Of a stretch of 34,375 nucleotides of DNA, positions 13,178 to 22,082 are shown one piece after another. Both the position numbers and the translations under genes were made by a program. Source of the DNA: a virus; the IMG/VR virus record IMGVR_UViG_3300037852_000197, positions 1 to 34,375 of that record. The stretch is one strand, 5' to 3'. A model generated the notes under the pieces. The model saw nothing but the letters and a program-made list of their open reading frames with translations. It was not told where the DNA came from and did not search any database. Positions within the stretch are counted from its first letter, which is position 1. Each line of letters opens with the position of its first letter.

Positions 13178-15082
13178 ATGCCAGAAATACAAGATTTTGA
13201 AATTGTAGGCAGTTACAATAATCAGCGTTTTCCAAATATTGATGCTGAACGCACAATCAATATGTTTGAATATATAGACCAAAAGGGCAAAAAACCAAAA
13301 TCTTTATTATCAACATCAGGACTACTTAATACCGGACTTGATTTCTCAGCAACAACAACGGGATTTTTCAGGGCTGAATTTGTATTTAATGGGTTTGAAT
13401 TTTTTGTAGTAGGTGCTGATATTTGGAAACGTGATCAAAATAATAATCTAACAAAATTAAATTCTCCATCTCAATTATTTCATACTGGCGTTGGTTATGT
13501 CGGAATTGATGCAAATAATGCATCAGGTGGTGGACAGGTATTGTTTGTAGATGGTACCTTGGGCAGTATTTATGATACGGCAACTGGTATATTTACTTAT
13601 AATGTCATATCCGTTGATCCTAATTTTCCTAAATCACCAGTTGATGTTTGTTTTATTGATGGATTTTTAGTTGTTGCAAATGGTGGTACTAATGGCTTTC
13701 AATTATCTGCATTTAATAATGCTTATAGTTGGGGGCTTGTTGAATCTACATTAGTCACTTTTGACCATACTACTAATTTGATTACACCAAATACTGGTAC
13801 AGTTTATACAACTGGTATGCAAATAAATTTTACAGCAGGAGGTGGGTTGCCTCCTGAGATCATTGCAGGGACAACATATTACGCAATATTTTTTTCAAAT
13901 GCACAAATACGTATTGCAACAACATTAGCAAATGCACTTTCCAATACTTTTTTAACTTTCTCAACGAATGGAACCCCCCCAAATACTATTACTAATTTAG
14001 GTGCATCTGGACAATCTGGACAATTACAACAAGCATTTATTAATTCACATCCTGGGAACATTGTTGCGTGTCGTACTTTGCATCGTAGGGTATTTTTATT
14101 TTCAATGAACTTTACCGAAGTATGGGAAAATTCCGGCCAAGGATCAAATCTTCCGCTTAGGCGAAACAATAATTTATTGATGGAATATGGAACACCAGCA
14201 GTAGGTAGTATTGTAACTGGTTTTGATAAGATGATATTTTTGTCACAAGACAAAGATGGTCTTGGGGCAGTCATGGAAGTGATTGGTACTGAATCTATAC
14301 CGATTAGCAATCGTGCGCTTGACTTTCAATTAGCACAATATGCTGAACTTCAACAAATATCCGATGCACAAGGAATATTCATAAAAGAAAATGGAATTAT
14401 TTTTTACAGATTGAATTTTACGGCTGCAAACCATACTTTTGTATATGATGTAACATTAAGTGACCCAAGACAAGAAGAAGGTAAACTTTGGCATGAGGAA
14501 CAAGTACTAAATGGTGATAGACACCCAGCGCAAACTCACGGATATTTCTTCGGAAATAACTACTTTGGAGCTTACAATAGCCTTATACTTTACCAAGTGG
14601 ATTCATCATTTGTCACAAATGATGGTGAGGCAATCGCAAGAATAAGAATAGGCCGAGCCTATGTTCCAGCTACATATAATCGCACAAGATGCGATAGGTT
14701 TATGCTAGATGTGATACAAGGACTTGCAGAATTAGAAGTAGTACCTCCTGCTGAAATAGATTTACTCACAGAAACTTTAATTCCAATTACTACAGAAAGT
14801 GGAATTAATATTTTATTAGAACCTGGAAATAGCGGATTTTCTATTTTTAATTTAGCAGAACCTGTTGTATTTTTATCTATTTCTAAAGATGGAGGTGTTA
14901 CTTTTGGACATAGATTAAATGGTACAGTTGGTGCAATTGGTGATCGTACCCATCGTACAGTTTGGAGAAAATTAGGGGTCATTCCACGAGGACAAGCATT
15001 TGTTCCAAAAATTGAATTTTTTAACCAAGTACCATTTATTATATTAGGTGCTGCTTGGGTCTTTGAAGTATTACCGGAGTAG
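13178..15082 (+). CDS. P22 gp10-like packaged-DNA/tail stabilisation protein with inserted beta domain
   Basis: 634 residues (P22 gp10 has 472). It begins IVGSYNNQRFPNIDAERTINMF, typical of the Phage_stabilise family, and is beta-propeller-like throughout, with FLFSMNFTEVWENSG and AAVVGS-like strands. The protein forms the tail hub that plugs the portal. Residues about 190-275 hold the module GMQINFTAGGGLPPEIIAGTTYYAIF...IATTLANALS, which resembles that in the preceding gene. A LLTETLIPITTESGINILLE repeat lies near residue 530. It starts two bases after the previous stop. Confidence 0.85.
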   Translation: MPEIQDFEIVGSYNNQRFPNIDAERTINMFEYIDQKGKKPKSLLSTSGLLNTGLDFSATTTGFFRAEFVFNGFEFFVVGADIWKRDQNNNLTKLNSPSQLFHTGVGYVGIDANNASGGGQVLFVDGTLGSIYDTATGIFTYNVISVDPNFPKSPVDVCFIDGFLVVANGGTNGFQLSAFNNAYSWGLVESTLVTFDHTTNLITPNTGTVYTTGMQINFTAGGGLPPEIIAGTTYYAIFFSNAQIRIATTLANALSNTFLTFSTNGTPPNTITNLGASGQSGQLQQAFINSHPGNIVACRTLHRRVFLFSMNFTEVWENSGQGSNLPLRRNNNLLMEYGTPAVGSIVTGFDKMIFLSQDKDGLGAVMEVIGTESIPISNRALDFQLAQYAELQQISDAQGIFIKENGIIFYRLNFTAANHTFVYDVTLSDPRQEEGKLWHEEQVLNGDRHPAQTHGYFFGNNYFGAYNSLILYQVDSSFVTNDGEAIARIRIGRAYVPATYNRTRCDRFMLDVIQGLAELEVVPPAEIDLLTETLIPITTESGINILLEPGNSGFSIFNLAEPVVFLSISKDGGVTFGHRLNGTVGAIGDRTHRTVWRKLGVIPRGQAFVPKIEFFNQVPFIILGAAWVFEVLPE

Positions 15083-15084
15083 AC

Positions 15085-15348
15085 ATGGCACAAGACATTG
15101 ATGATTTTCCTTATTATGATCCTTTAATAAAGTCTGAAACTATAAAAATGTCTGATGTATGGATTGCATCTTTGAGTGCATTTAATCAAACATTAACAGG
15201 TTATTTGACTTCTTTTGGTATGTTTATGCCATTACTCACAACTGCTGAAAGAGATACAATTCAATCGCCAGGTAACGGACAATTGATATATAATACAGAT
15301 CTAGGAACAGCCCAATACTTTAAAGCGGGAGTTTGGACTAGTTTTTAA
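15085..15348 (+). CDS. Small tail protein
   Basis: 87 residues. The second half reads LLTTAERDTIQSPGNGQLIYNTDLGTAQYFKAGVW, a small domain common at the ends of phage tail and fibre proteins (T-T-A-x-R-D-x-I-x-x-P-x-x-G-x-x-I-Y-N-T). The first half is unrecognised. It starts two bases after the gp10-like stop with GGAG upstream. A tail adaptor or fibre attachment role is likely. Confidence 0.65.
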   Translation: MAQDIDDFPYYDPLIKSETIKMSDVWIASLSAFNQTLTGYLTSFGMFMPLLTTAERDTIQSPGNGQLIYNTDLGTAQYFKAGVWTSF

Positions 15349-15374
15349 ATCTTTAACTTACAAGGATGTAAGGT

Positions 15375-15956
15375 ATGGACTTAGCAAATGGATTAGGTGG
15401 AATATTTAACGGATTATTTGGAAATTCTGGCGCTCCTTTTGATAAAGCTAGCAAAGCCTTAAATCCTTTCTTTGATCGAGCAATTGGCGCGCAAAATCCT
15501 TTCTTTAATGCTGGAAAGGAAAGTATCCCTCAATTTCAACAATTTCTGCAAATGATGCAAGACCCCAATAAGTTTATCAATGATTTAATGGGAAATTATC
15601 AAGAATCTCCTTATGCTAAATACCAACAAGATCAGGCCATGCGTACAGCTACAAACATGGGTTCCGCTAGTGGTCTTTCTGGTTCAACACCTTTAACACA
15701 ATTTGCCCAGAAAAATGCGCGTGATATCTCATCTGAAGACATGAATCAATGGTTACAGAATGTATTAGGTATTAATACGCAATATGGAGAAGGACTTCAG
15801 CGAATGATGGGAATGGGTCAAAATGCTGCCAATATGATAAGCCAATTAAATCAAAATTTTGGCGGCGCTCAAGCAGGTCTTGCATATGGAAAAGAGAGAG
15901 GACGTCAGCAGGATCAAAGAGGATTATGGGGCGGTTTAATGGATATATTATTTTAA
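15375..15956 (+). CDS. Probable ejection/internal virion protein
   Basis: 193 residues, glycine-, asparagine- and glutamine-rich, with short repeats of NPFF (ALNPFFDRAIGAQNPFFNAG), a SGLSGSTPLTQFAQKNARDIS segment and a long helix (LQRMMGMGQNAANMISQLN). Position and composition fit P22 gp7-type ejection proteins, which leave the capsid with the DNA. Family-level similarity is weak. The next two genes are larger and likely fill the gp20 and gp16 roles. Confidence 0.6.
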   Translation: MDLANGLGGIFNGLFGNSGAPFDKASKALNPFFDRAIGAQNPFFNAGKESIPQFQQFLQMMQDPNKFINDLMGNYQESPYAKYQQDQAMRTATNMGSASGLSGSTPLTQFAQKNARDISSEDMNQWLQNVLGINTQYGEGLQRMMGMGQNAANMISQLNQNFGGAQAGLAYGKERGRQQDQRGLWGGLMDILF

Positions 15957-15966
15957 GGATTAAAAT

Positions 15967-17547
15967 ATGGGATTTACAGGCATACCATTACCTAAAGTTT
16001 TATATGATGAGGAAGCGCCTGGTGGCATTGGAACTGCTATGAAAGGATGGAATGCAGTTAGACATGGTCGTCTTGAAAATCAAATTAAAAAAGCAGAAGC
16101 GCTTTATGCACCTTATACGCAACACGCAAATGCCGCATCAAAAGAAGCATATTCTCAATTTGTAGGCCCACAATCTATAGCACATATCCTGTCTGATCCT
16201 AGAACAAGAGGTATGTTAAGTGATGATCAATATAAAAAATTATTAGGTGCATTTTCAAATCAACTAGGTCCAGGAAATGCTTTAGCTAATTTGCCTAATC
16301 CAAATCAAATGCAAAATAATCAATTTGGTAATGGAATATTAGGAATGGCATTAAATGCTGTACGTGATTTATTTCAAGGTAATAAACAAAATCCGCAAAA
16401 TCAAAATTCATTAGTGCCCTCACAACAACAACAGCAACCACCACAATCTCAAGTAATGCAACAAGGTGGTAGTCAAAATAATACTGGTGATTTTGGTGCA
16501 AATAATAGGATGAGTGATCAACAATTAGATGAAAAATTACGACGATTAGATCTATCAAACCAATCCTCAACTCTCCCCGCTAATGTTCCATTGGCTGGAA
16601 CTTCTCCTACTTATGGAAGACAATCAGCTAATTTACCTCCTGGTGTAATGGGTGCCCAAAATCCATATGCTATAATAACATCAGGTGAGAAAGGTCTTGA
16701 AAAACAAGTAGAATCAGAAGCTCAAGCAATTACTGATCAATGGAAATCAAGACAAGATGAAATAAGAGAAGCTGCAACAGGTGCACAAGAGATTGATAAT
16801 AATTTAGATAGATTGGATGATTCTAGAGAAAGATTAGGAAAATATGAAAAAGGTATAACATATGGAATTCCGTTTGGACAAGGGCCTGCATTCACAACGG
16901 CTTCTCAAGAATCTGATCTTGCATCAAATAATTTAGTTGCTGCTAAATTAAGTGCATGGCAACGCCGACAGATAACTAATAAAGACCTTGATTTTGGTAA
17001 GATGTTAAAAGCTGGTCGATATATGACTGATGATGCTTATAAAGCCGCAGTTAATTATGATCGTGCAATGTCAGCCCGTATAAAAGAATATCCTGCATTT
17101 GCATTGCGCGCACAACAATTAGGTTTAACGCCTGCGCAATTTGATGCTATTTTATTTAGATATGCAAATGAAAGACCTTTATATAATGCAAAAACTAAAG
17201 AAATAATATCTGAAAATCTAAATACATGGGAAGATTATTTAACGGAAGAAAGTATAAAAGAAACTTTTAGCCCAAATTATAAAAAACAACGTGAAAAGAA
17301 TCTTCAAAATATGGCTGGTGGCAATAAAAAAGATGATGAAAAAATATTAAAACAATTTGATGAAATACAAAATCAAAAACCTAAAAATGTAAAAGAAGCA
17401 ATAAAAAAAGAAGGAGATAGATTTAGAAAAGAAACAATACCAATGTGGTGGATTAATCCTACTACTAATAAAAGAGAAGAATATAACGTACCACAAGAGC
17501 ATGTTCAAGAATTTATTGATAATGGATTTAAAAGGTTAAATAAATGA
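15967..17547 (+). CDS. Probable ejection/internal virion protein, Q/N-rich
   Basis: 526 residues. Residues 110-190 are a low-complexity asparagine/glutamine linker (a run of QQQQ near 155-160). The part from 240 onwards is helical, with regular charged heptads (KQVESEAQAITDQWKSRQDE), and a compact region AKLSAWQRRQITNKDLDFGK. It starts ten bases after the previous stop with AAGGA. Length and place match the second ejection protein of P22-like phages (gp20). No enzymatic motif, such as a transglycosylase, was seen. Confidence 0.6.
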   Translation: MGFTGIPLPKVLYDEEAPGGIGTAMKGWNAVRHGRLENQIKKAEALYAPYTQHANAASKEAYSQFVGPQSIAHILSDPRTRGMLSDDQYKKLLGAFSNQLGPGNALANLPNPNQMQNNQFGNGILGMALNAVRDLFQGNKQNPQNQNSLVPSQQQQQPPQSQVMQQGGSQNNTGDFGANNRMSDQQLDEKLRRLDLSNQSSTLPANVPLAGTSPTYGRQSANLPPGVMGAQNPYAIITSGEKGLEKQVESEAQAITDQWKSRQDEIREAATGAQEIDNNLDRLDDSRERLGKYEKGITYGIPFGQGPAFTTASQESDLASNNLVAAKLSAWQRRQITNKDLDFGKMLKAGRYMTDDAYKAAVNYDRAMSARIKEYPAFALRAQQLGLTPAQFDAILFRYANERPLYNAKTKEIISENLNTWEDYLTEESIKETFSPNYKKQREKNLQNMAGGNKKDDEKILKQFDEIQNQKPKNVKEAIKKEGDRFRKETIPMWWINPTTNKREEYNVPQEHVQEFIDNGFKRLNK

Positions 17548-18914
17548 CCGATAAATTTGACCCTAATAAATATGCAAAAAAATCTTTTAATCCAACATCT
17601 TTTAGTGGAGTAAGCGAACTATTAAATAAAGCAGAAGAAAATACAGTTCCATTTGAAGAAAAAAGAACTCCTCAAATTCAAGAAGAATTTTCAAATCCTA
17701 CAATTATGCCAGGATTTCAGAATTTACCTAAAAAAGAACAATTAGAACGTATAGCATTTAGTCAATTTGATCCCGCAAATAGAAGTCCCCTTGGCGTAAG
17801 TGTTGGCCCTGGTACTTTTGAAAGTAAAACTCAAAGAGCGATATCAAGTATTTTACCAACTCTTCTAGCACCAGAGATTAAATTAGGTGGTGGATTGTTA
17901 GGCGAAGGTGCTTCCTATTTATTAAATGCGTTATCAAGAATTGGAACAGGAACAGGTGCAAATCTTGCTTATGAATTACCTGAAATTAAGAGTAAACAAG
18001 ATTTTAAAAATGCTTTAAATCAAAATTTAGAATTAAATTCTATACTTGAAGGAATTTCTCAAGTACCAAGAATTGCAGGTGGCGCATTATCTTTATATAA
18101 ACCAGGAACTAGATATGCTAGTAAAAAAGCTGAATTAATAAATAAAGAGTATTATGATGCTAAACGATTACAAGAACAGGCTTATAAGTCTGTTTTTGAA
18201 AAACATGGTAAATCAGAAGTTACTAAAAATACAGATGAATTTTTAAAAGATATTGAGTATAAGAAATTATATCCAGAAGCGCGCAAAATATATGAAGACT
18301 TTAAAAAAAGTCGTAATTTAAAAGATTTGCATGATTTGCAAAGCCAGATTGGACGAGACCAAATTAAAGCTGCAAATGCTCAAAAACCAAAAACATCTCA
18401 ATATTTTAAAATTTATAGAAAAAATTTGAATGATAAATTATATAACTTTTTAGAAAATACTGACAAGAAAGCATTAGCACAATATAAAAAAGGTTCTAAT
18501 ATAACAAGAGATTTAGTAAAGCCTTATGTATCAAATAAAGAACTTGAAAAAATATCTGAGGGGAGAAAATTAGAAGGAAATTTAACGCCAGAAAAAATTA
18601 AATCTGCAATTACACAAGGCGCAGAAAAAAAAATATATTCAGTGAATGGTGAACAAATTTTATCAATACCTAAAACTCATCCTCTTATGAATCATTTGAA
18701 TAATATAAATAATAGATTAGGGTTTGCTAATTTTCTTCAAAATTGGATTCCTGGAATAGTTAAAAAATATGGAATAAATCTTCCAGAAAATTTAGTACAT
18801 ATGGGAAATGTTTTAAATAAATTAGAACCTATTTATTATCCATCAGGACGTGTAGGTTTTGGAGAAACAGTAAGTGAAGACTTAAGGAAAGAACGAAAAA
18901 AAGGAATAAGGTAA
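17544..18914 (+). CDS. Probable ejection/internal virion protein, lysine-rich
   Basis: 456 residues. The ATG overlaps the preceding stop (ATGA), so it is coupled to it. A glycine-rich amphipathic segment near 110-150 (LLAPEIKLGGGLLGEGASYL) could insert into membrane, followed by a long lysine-rich helical region. This resembles the third ejection protein position (P22 gp16), but I see no specific motif. Together with the two genes before it, it probably forms the DNA-delivery conduit. Confidence 0.58.
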   Translation: MTDKFDPNKYAKKSFNPTSFSGVSELLNKAEENTVPFEEKRTPQIQEEFSNPTIMPGFQNLPKKEQLERIAFSQFDPANRSPLGVSVGPGTFESKTQRAISSILPTLLAPEIKLGGGLLGEGASYLLNALSRIGTGTGANLAYELPEIKSKQDFKNALNQNLELNSILEGISQVPRIAGGALSLYKPGTRYASKKAELINKEYYDAKRLQEQAYKSVFEKHGKSEVTKNTDEFLKDIEYKKLYPEARKIYEDFKKSRNLKDLHDLQSQIGRDQIKAANAQKPKTSQYFKIYRKNLNDKLYNFLENTDKKALAQYKKGSNITRDLVKPYVSNKELEKISEGRKLEGNLTPEKIKSAITQGAEKKIYSVNGEQILSIPKTHPLMNHLNNINNRLGFANFLQNWIPGIVKKYGINLPENLVHMGNVLNKLEPIYYPSGRVGFGETVSEDLRKERKKGIR

Positions 18915-18918
18915 ATAT

Positions 18919-20565
18919 ATGACTAGCACTACAAAAGTATTTACAATAGAACCTAATCCGCATTGGGTAATAATAGATAATTTCTCAAAGTTACCTAATG
19001 GCGCAGCAATATTTACTTATAGAAGTTTAGATCCTGCTGAATTTAAACCAGCATATCAAGATAACGCAGGACAAATACCTTATGGTCAACCTATTGTTGG
19101 TAATGGAAATGGAACATTTGATCCGATATTTTGGGAATTTGATCCCAATAACCCACAAGAAGGTTACTATATTCAGGTATGGTCAGCAGCTACTAATGGG
19201 GTAATGTTATGGGATTTTGGGCCACTTTTTGGAGGAGGAGGAGGTGGTGGTGGTACTGTTACAGATAATGTTAATATTGAAAATTTTGTTATAAATAGTT
19301 ATTTCTTTAGAAATATTGGCAATCAAGCCGGAACGCCATCGTTACCCCAATTTATCAATTTAGCACCAAGTAATAATGCAGGATATGTAGGAACTACAAC
19401 GGATGTTGGTGGATGGCATGGGGGAGATATAGTATTTGCTAAAAGCAATACTACTTCATCTGATAGTTTATCTTTTGTTAAATTTAATCCATTAGGAGTA
19501 CATGCTTTACCTGGACAAGATATAACTCCTATTTATTATCTTAATTATACTTGCACTGGGGCTGGATCAGCTGAGGCTTATAAATATGTACAATTTCCCA
19601 TAGTACAAGGGATACAGAATTTATCAAACCAACCTATGACAGTTGTTGTTTATGCAAGAAGTTCATCAAGTTCAATCATTAATCTTACATGGAGAATGTG
19701 CTTTGGAGACGGGTCTCCTGCAACTGCTGATATAATATTGCCGGTAACTGCACCTATAACATTAGATAATGACTGGATACAATATTCATTTGATTCTACA
19801 ACGCCTGATGCAACGTTAGGACAATTAGGATTATGTGGAAATGATGCACTTTTTCTTCAAATAAATTATCCATTGTCTCCAAATACTTGCAATATTGATA
19901 TTGCAAAAGTGGCTGTTTACTTAGGAAATGGTCATGATCCCTTAATAGAATTTCAAACTAATGATATGATTGATAGTATCATTAATACTCCAAGAACAGG
20001 TGACACTCGTACTTCACTTAATTCATTCTTGCCAGGTTGGGTTGCAATGAATGATTTAACGATTGGCACTAATGATACGAATGGTTCATCAAATGCAACT
20101 AATAGAGCAAATGAAGATACTTTTCCTTTGTTTAATTTGATTTGGAGCTTATTTAATGGAAGTGTTCCATTGCAAGCTTTAGCTCCTATGTTTACAAGTG
20201 GGGGAGCGCCGGTTGCTTATGGAGCATCTGCAATATTTGATTTTACCGCTCATAATCAAATATCACTTACCAAAAATTTAGGGAGAGTCATGGCTGGAGC
20301 AGGTGGTAGTAATGGAATAGGTACAACTTTTGGTGTTTCTACTTATCAATTACTGACTACAGATTTGCCAAATCATGTTCATATATCAGGTATTCCAGGA
20401 CAGACATTTATTTATACAGGTAATGGAACTGGGCCTTTAATGGGAACCGGTCCCACTCCATCTAGTCATACTGCTGATACTGGCGTGCAAGACCCTCCTA
20501 GTCCCAATAACCCAATATCTTTATATCAACCAACAGTATTTATGAACGTCTTTATGAAGCTTTAA
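18919..20565 (+). CDS. Tail fibre/spike protein with phage tail collar-like C-terminus
   Basis: 548 residues. Residues 1-103 form a compact N-terminal domain (VFTIEPNPHWVIIDNFSKLPNGAAIF, then IFWEFDPNNPQEGYYIQVWS) like the particle-binding domain of several podoviral fibres. Eight glycines follow at 105-112 as a hinge. The centre is a beta-sandwich, and the end has TTDLPNHVH followed by ISLYQPTVFMNVFMKL, the tail-collar signature. It is the first of a cluster of fibre genes and probably anchors the others to the tail. Confidence 0.8.
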   Translation: MTSTTKVFTIEPNPHWVIIDNFSKLPNGAAIFTYRSLDPAEFKPAYQDNAGQIPYGQPIVGNGNGTFDPIFWEFDPNNPQEGYYIQVWSAATNGVMLWDFGPLFGGGGGGGGTVTDNVNIENFVINSYFFRNIGNQAGTPSLPQFINLAPSNNAGYVGTTTDVGGWHGGDIVFAKSNTTSSDSLSFVKFNPLGVHALPGQDITPIYYLNYTCTGAGSAEAYKYVQFPIVQGIQNLSNQPMTVVVYARSSSSSIINLTWRMCFGDGSPATADIILPVTAPITLDNDWIQYSFDSTTPDATLGQLGLCGNDALFLQINYPLSPNTCNIDIAKVAVYLGNGHDPLIEFQTNDMIDSIINTPRTGDTRTSLNSFLPGWVAMNDLTIGTNDTNGSSNATNRANEDTFPLFNLIWSLFNGSVPLQALAPMFTSGGAPVAYGASAIFDFTAHNQISLTKNLGRVMAGAGGSNGIGTTFGVSTYQLLTTDLPNHVHISGIPGQTFIYTGNGTGPLMGTGPTPSSHTADTGVQDPPSPNNPISLYQPTVFMNVFMKL

Positions 20566-20573
20566 TTTAAGGC

Positions 20574-20579
20574 TATAAT
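20574..20579 (+). promoter_or_regulatory. Possible -10 element (GCTATAAT) before the second fibre gene
   Basis: TATAAT at 20574-20579 lies between the first and second fibre genes. The palindrome GAAACGTTTC follows at about 20583-20592. No clear -35 box is visible. The same GCTATAAT is found at 5749-5756. Confidence 0.35.
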
Positions 20580-20632
20580 ACGGAAACGTTTCACGGATTG
20601 AAACTTATTAACTAACCAAGGAAGGTACTAAA

Positions 20633-21568
20633 ATGGCTTTTCAACAATACAATGTTTATGATGGTTTAACAGCAGTAAGAATTGTCGATATTGCAAATCT
20701 TGCTGGTACATATTTCAATGGACAAGTAAATAACGGCGTAGGCGCGACCCTTACTGTTACCGCAACTGGGGTTTTAACCATTGACAGTGTAGCTCTAAAT
20801 TCTGGTGATTCTATACTCTTAGTTGCTCAAACTGCTGCAAATCAAAACGGTATTTATATCGTCTCAAATCCAGGTGCAACGGGCATCCAACCGGTACTCA
20901 CGCGGCGTGCTGATGAACAAAACATTGAACAAATTAGGGCTGGTCAATTTGTAACTGTCGGCGCTGGCACTGTCAACAATGGCACCGTATGGTCAATTGT
21001 TGAGCCATTACCGGCCCAATTTGGGATTAGCAATTTTGTATGGGTAGATAGTTCTGGGCTTTCTGGCGGTGGCCTTGGTACTGCGTCTACCAAAGCTGCA
21101 TCAAACAATGCCCAACCCTCCGTTGCATCAGTATCTGGGGCAACAGTGATTGGCGACCTTGCTATGTTTGCCGATACCGCAGGAACTGTAACGGATTCAA
21201 CCATTGCAGCAAGCAATGTTGTTGTTAAAAATGCAGTAAATGTAATGGCTGCTGGTTCTGCTATTACAATGGCAAAAGTAAATGGTACTGAGGCTGCTAA
21301 TGCAGTGACTGCAAGTGGGGTCGCTGGATTACTAACCACCTCAGCATTAACAACTGCTGGTGCTGGTAATTATGCCATTACATGGACCAATACTTTCATT
21401 ACTGCAACTTCATCTGTTCTGATTATGCTTGCAGGTGGTACCAACACAACTGAAAACATTACGATTAAATGCGCACCAGGAGCTGGAACTGCAACGCTTA
21501 CTATCTATAACAATACAGCAGCAACAGCACTCAATGGCACAATTTTAATGAGCTATTTAGTAATGTAA
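20633..21568 (+). CDS. Tail fibre protein
   Basis: 311 residues, rich in Ala, Thr, Val and Gly. Residues 22-137 are a beta module (NGVGATLTVTATGVLTIDS, SGDSILLVAQTAANQNGIY), and residues 152-188 a linker (TKAASNNAQPSVASVSGAT). Both recur in the fibre at 24392. AAGGAAGG lies upstream of the ATG. A possible own promoter and a terminator-like hairpin bracket the gene, so it could be expressed at a different level from its neighbours. Confidence 0.75.
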   Translation: MAFQQYNVYDGLTAVRIVDIANLAGTYFNGQVNNGVGATLTVTATGVLTIDSVALNSGDSILLVAQTAANQNGIYIVSNPGATGIQPVLTRRADEQNIEQIRAGQFVTVGAGTVNNGTVWSIVEPLPAQFGISNFVWVDSSGLSGGGLGTASTKAASNNAQPSVASVSGATVIGDLAMFADTAGTVTDSTIAASNVVVKNAVNVMAAGSAITMAKVNGTEAANAVTASGVAGLLTTSALTTAGAGNYAITWTNTFITATSSVLIMLAGGTNTTENITIKCAPGAGTATLTIYNNTAATALNGTILMSYLVM

Positions 21569-21573
21569 TTGAT

Positions 21574-21598
21574 AAGGAGGGCTTAAAACCCTCCTTTT
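21574..21598 (+). terminator. Terminator-like hairpin between fibre genes
   Basis: AAGGAGGG and CCCTCCTT form eight pairs around a seven-base loop, six bases after the fibre stop. The T run is only four bases (two of them in the stem), so it may attenuate rather than stop transcription. Confidence 0.5.
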
Positions 21599-21614
21599 AA
21601 GATAAGGATATCTT

Positions 21615-21935
21615 ATGTCATTACCGTTTAATTTTATTCCTCCTCTAGACCCTAATATTTATTCAGCACAAGTTAGGGTATTAGGTGGCCCAGCAAGAAC
21701 AGGCCCAGTTACTTATGATACCGGATTTACTAATTCAAATACCCCACCAGGTGTTCTTGAATTTGCACGATGGATATATGTAGGTACGACTGGAAATTTG
21801 GCTTATACGAAATGGGACGGAACAACTGAAACGCTCCCTAATATTGCAGCAGGGATTTGGCACCCAGTTTATGCCGTAAATATTTTAAGTTCAGGAAGTA
21901 CGGTACTTGCGGCACAGCTTCGGTGGGGAAGTTAG
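21615..21935 (+). CDS. Small tail/spike-base protein
   Basis: 106 residues. The segment RWIYVGTTGNLAYTKWDGTTETL...GIWHPVYAVNILSSGSTV follows the short spike-base type domain seen in phage tail proteins (V-G-x-x-G-(D/N)-(L/V)...G-x-x-x-P-V...V-x-x-(S/T)-G-(S/T)-T). AAGGA precedes the ATG by seven or eight bases. It probably forms a base or collar for the fibres on either side. No enzymatic feature was seen. Confidence 0.65.
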   Translation: MSLPFNFIPPLDPNIYSAQVRVLGGPARTGPVTYDTGFTNSNTPPGVLEFARWIYVGTTGNLAYTKWDGTTETLPNIAAGIWHPVYAVNILSSGSTVLAAQLRWGS

Positions 21936-22082
21936 ATGATATGGGTCGGGAGTATTCCTATATTGATCTATACACTAGATGCTGCAGCCTCCGTTTTACC
22001 TGTTACCGGTAATTTACTCGTTACTGATAATTCTAATTTTTTACTCACTGATAACACTAAATTTTTATTAGCAGGTGGCTGA
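21936..22082 (+). CDS. 48-residue protein with LL-T-D-N repeats, coupled to the fibre gene
   Basis: It starts directly after the previous stop and ends with a TGA that shares one base with the ATG of the large fibre. The protein has a hydrophobic beginning (MIWVGSIPILIYTLDAA) and three short repeats: NLLVTDN, NFLLTDN, KFLLAGG. Similar LL-T-x-x-x repeats occur as small beta units in phage tail proteins, including the gp10-like protein here near residue 530. Both junctions suggest translational coupling, so it may be a chaperone or small tail component. Confidence 0.55.
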   Translation: MIWVGSIPILIYTLDAAASVLPVTGNLLVTDNSNFLLTDNTKFLLAGG

